Source: Diphasiastrum complanatum (lineage: Eukaryota; Streptophyta; Lycopodiopsida; Lycopodiales; Lycopodiaceae). From it: a stretch of 64,000 nucleotides of DNA. Under the pieces are notes generated by a model, which did no database searches, was not told the origin of the DNA, and saw only the letters and a list, made by a program, of their open reading frames with translations. Shown here piece after piece: positions 62,210-64,000 of this stretch (the stretch's first letter is position 1; each line of letters starts with the position of its first letter). The stretch is from the NCBI GenBank assembly GCA_029204225.1, contig CM055102.1, forward strand, positions 42,433,229 to 42,497,228. The letters are read 5' to 3'. The translations under genes and the position numbers were made by a program.

Positions 62210-63445
62210 AACTCCTAGGACCTTGAATGAAATTTGATATGGTTGCTAGGGCAATATGATTTTCCTTTGTCAAGGGTTTTGTCAAAATGCCAATCAACAT
62301 ACTATCGACATGATAGTAACTTAATTCGGCATCTTTTTTTCATAACTTTTTCTCTAAGAAAATAAAATTGAATTTCAATATGCTTAGTTCTAGAGTGAGT
62401 TCGTGGGTTTAGATCCATGAGCAATCTTCTGAGCCAGATAATTTCCTTTACTGTAGAGGTGGCTATGACATATTCGGACTTTGTGGAAGACAAAGAAATG
62501 CATTTATGCTTTCGACTATTCCATGAGATGGGTCCTCTTGCTAGAAAGCACAAGTAGCTAGAATTGGATCTCCGAGTGTCCATGTCTCTAGCCCAGGAAT
62601 AAGCATTTAGAATTAGAGTGTCCTCTATATCTCCATTATAGCACAAAGCATAGTGTTTCATGGCTTGAATGTACTTTAATGCTCTCAATAGAGTTTCTAG
62701 TGAGGTAGGCCGAGATTCGACATATATTGTGACAGTGTGCTAAATGTATAGGCAAGATCAAAGGTTGTGTGCAGACCATGGCATACATGATCAATCCACG
62801 ACTATCGACTAATAGGGGTATTTGCACATTTCCTTCTTTTATGCTTCAGTCTTCGGGCACATGTCCTTCGACAACTTGAATCTTGGATCCACGGACGAGT
62901 CAATCGACTTGTAGTCTTCAATGCCATACCTGTACACTGGTTAAATACTTTTCTTGGCTTATCGCGATCCTTTTGTTTTCTCTGTCTCTAGTTATCTTAA
63001 TACTGAGCAGGCAGTGCACTTGGCCTGAATCGGTCATTTCAAATTTCTTCGACCATACAAACTTTGTCTTTTGCAGTAACTAATTCGAATTGTTGATGAT
63101 CAAGGAGTCATCAACATGTAAAGCTATTATAACATAGCTTGAGCCTCTATGCTTGAGATAGACATTAGAGACGTCATAACTTGAAGTAAAGTCGTGCTGC
63201 AACAAAAAACAATTGATTCTATCGAACCAGGCCCTCAGAGCTTGATTCAGCCCGCAAAGAGCTTTCTGCAACTTGCATCCCTTATGTTCTTGGCCTTGAA
63301 GGACGTAACCTTTGGATTGATAGATATAGATGTCTTCTTGTATATGTGTGTTTAGAAATGTTGTCTGAACATCCATCTGATGAACTTCCAGATCTTCGGC
63401 AGCTGCGATAGCAAGTAATGTTCGAATCGACTGAAGCTTTACCAC
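62210..63445 (-). pseudogene. Ty1/copia RT-RNase H fragment
   Basis: On the minus strand: RT with MVKLQSIRTLLAIAAAED, LEVHQMDVQTTFLN, KALCGLNQALRAWFDRI and IIALHVDDSLI (63445-63090; YVDD is HVDD). A broken middle part follows (YAMVCTQPLILPIHL, about 62780), then RNase H with ISWNSRKHKCISLSSTKSEY and IIWLRRLLMDL joined by deletion to RTKHIEIQFYFLREKV (62530-62345), so the central RNase H segment is missing. It is followed by a purine tract at 62210-62196. Confidence 0.88.
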
Positions 63446-63639
63446 TGGACTGAAGGTCTCAGTCAGGTACTTCTAGATCTAGGTGAACTTGGAATGCAGA
63501 ATTCCAAGATCTCTCCTCATCAGGATAAGACATTAAGAGATTATTCCATTAGGAATGGGCTACTTTTCTACAATGCAAAAGTTTCTGTGCCCACAATGTG
63601 TACATGGTCAACGAGTTGGGAATGTTGACGCAGACGAGG

Positions 63640-64000
63640 ACGTTACAAATTCTGTCACTTTGCATTTTTGGAAGTAGTTGGGAACATTCCTCGTTGAAAA
63701 TAGACCACCTTCGGGATTTTTCTCTCACTTCAAGATTATGCGAAAAATAGGCCGAAGGTGCCATACAACAGTTTAACTTTGGGCGAACTGTCAATTCGCA
63801 TTTTCGAAAAAATGCAACAAAAGGCCCAAGGTGCCAAAAACATTTCATTTTCTTGAAGTAACTGCTATTTCGCATTTTTTGAAAAAATGCAAAAAAGTCA
63901 AAATCGCCATAAAATAGTTGACTTGTTGAACTATGCGAGTTTCGCATTTTTTTAAAAGAAAAATACAAAAAAGAACACTGTGCCGAAACATAGTTCATTT
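63640..64000. repeat. degenerate tandem repeat, about 75-bp unit, running off the window
   Basis: Units contain CGCATTTTT(T/C)(T/G)AAAAAATGC(A)AAA, (C)AAGGTGCCA and ATAGTTCATTT. The CGCATTTT core appears near 63797, 63871 and 63944, with weaker units at about 63657 and 63737. The core is itself a short palindrome. The minus-strand ORF here (FFKKMRNS repeats) is a by-product. Confidence 0.7.

Noticed and set aside
63549-63998. 149-residue minus-strand ORF with FFKKMRNS repeats
   Set aside because: It follows from the ~75-bp tandem repeat, whose unit length happens to keep frame.

Overview
This window looks like a plant nuclear genome in which retroelements greatly outnumber genes. The evidence is Ty1/copia and Ty3/gypsy debris in both orientations, tRNA-Met-type primer-binding sites next to LTRs, a short tRNA-like SINE, and one conserved plant housekeeping gene spread over 23 kb by TE-filled introns. 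Very long introns packed with old, nested, broken LTR elements suggest a large seed-plant genome, most likely a gymnosperm. That assignment is an inference; nothing in the window names the species. The only intact host gene I can reconstruct is on the minus strand at 34894-11498: PEX22, the peroxisomal membrane anchor of the ubiquitin-conjugating enzyme PEX4. It has eight short exons, all in phase 0 with GT-AG junctions, giving a 275-residue protein. Introns 6 (14.7 kb) and 7 (4.5 kb) hold most of the central TE load. Layout from left to right: 1-2318 is the non-coding 3' part and 3' LTR of one LTR element. 2320-4079 is a dead antisense copia pol. 4820-7150 is a decayed antisense gene of an unrecognised, probably transposon-related family, with a 1.1-kb segment tandemly duplicated. 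7151-11497 is mostly unassigned, apart from a copia scrap. 11498-34894 is PEX22; its introns hold a hAT-like 944-bp inverted-repeat element, a gypsy relic, a deleted copia with a 938-bp LTR, a pair of related non-autonomous LTR elements of which one is inserted into the other, two more copia scraps and several long microsatellites. A 92-bp SINE-like insertion with a 14-bp target duplication lies about 0.8 kb upstream of the PEX22 start codon. 37697-40970 holds three copia fragments. 43040-53850 is a mosaic of a gypsy element (gag at 44960, integrase tail at 51100, flanked by unusual T-rich tracts with TTCGA motifs) broken by copia RT and by an antisense non-autonomous LTR element (46553-50555) whose ORFs encode an unrecognised protein with an internal duplication. 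54096-55276 has two unrecognised ORFs. 56475-60596 is the most complete copia gag-pol, inactivated by many lesions. 62210-63445 is another copia relic, and the window ends in a roughly 75-bp tandem repeat. Apart from PEX22, no set of genes works together here; the window is best read as one housekeeping gene surviving within several layers of retroelement insertion, deletion and decay.
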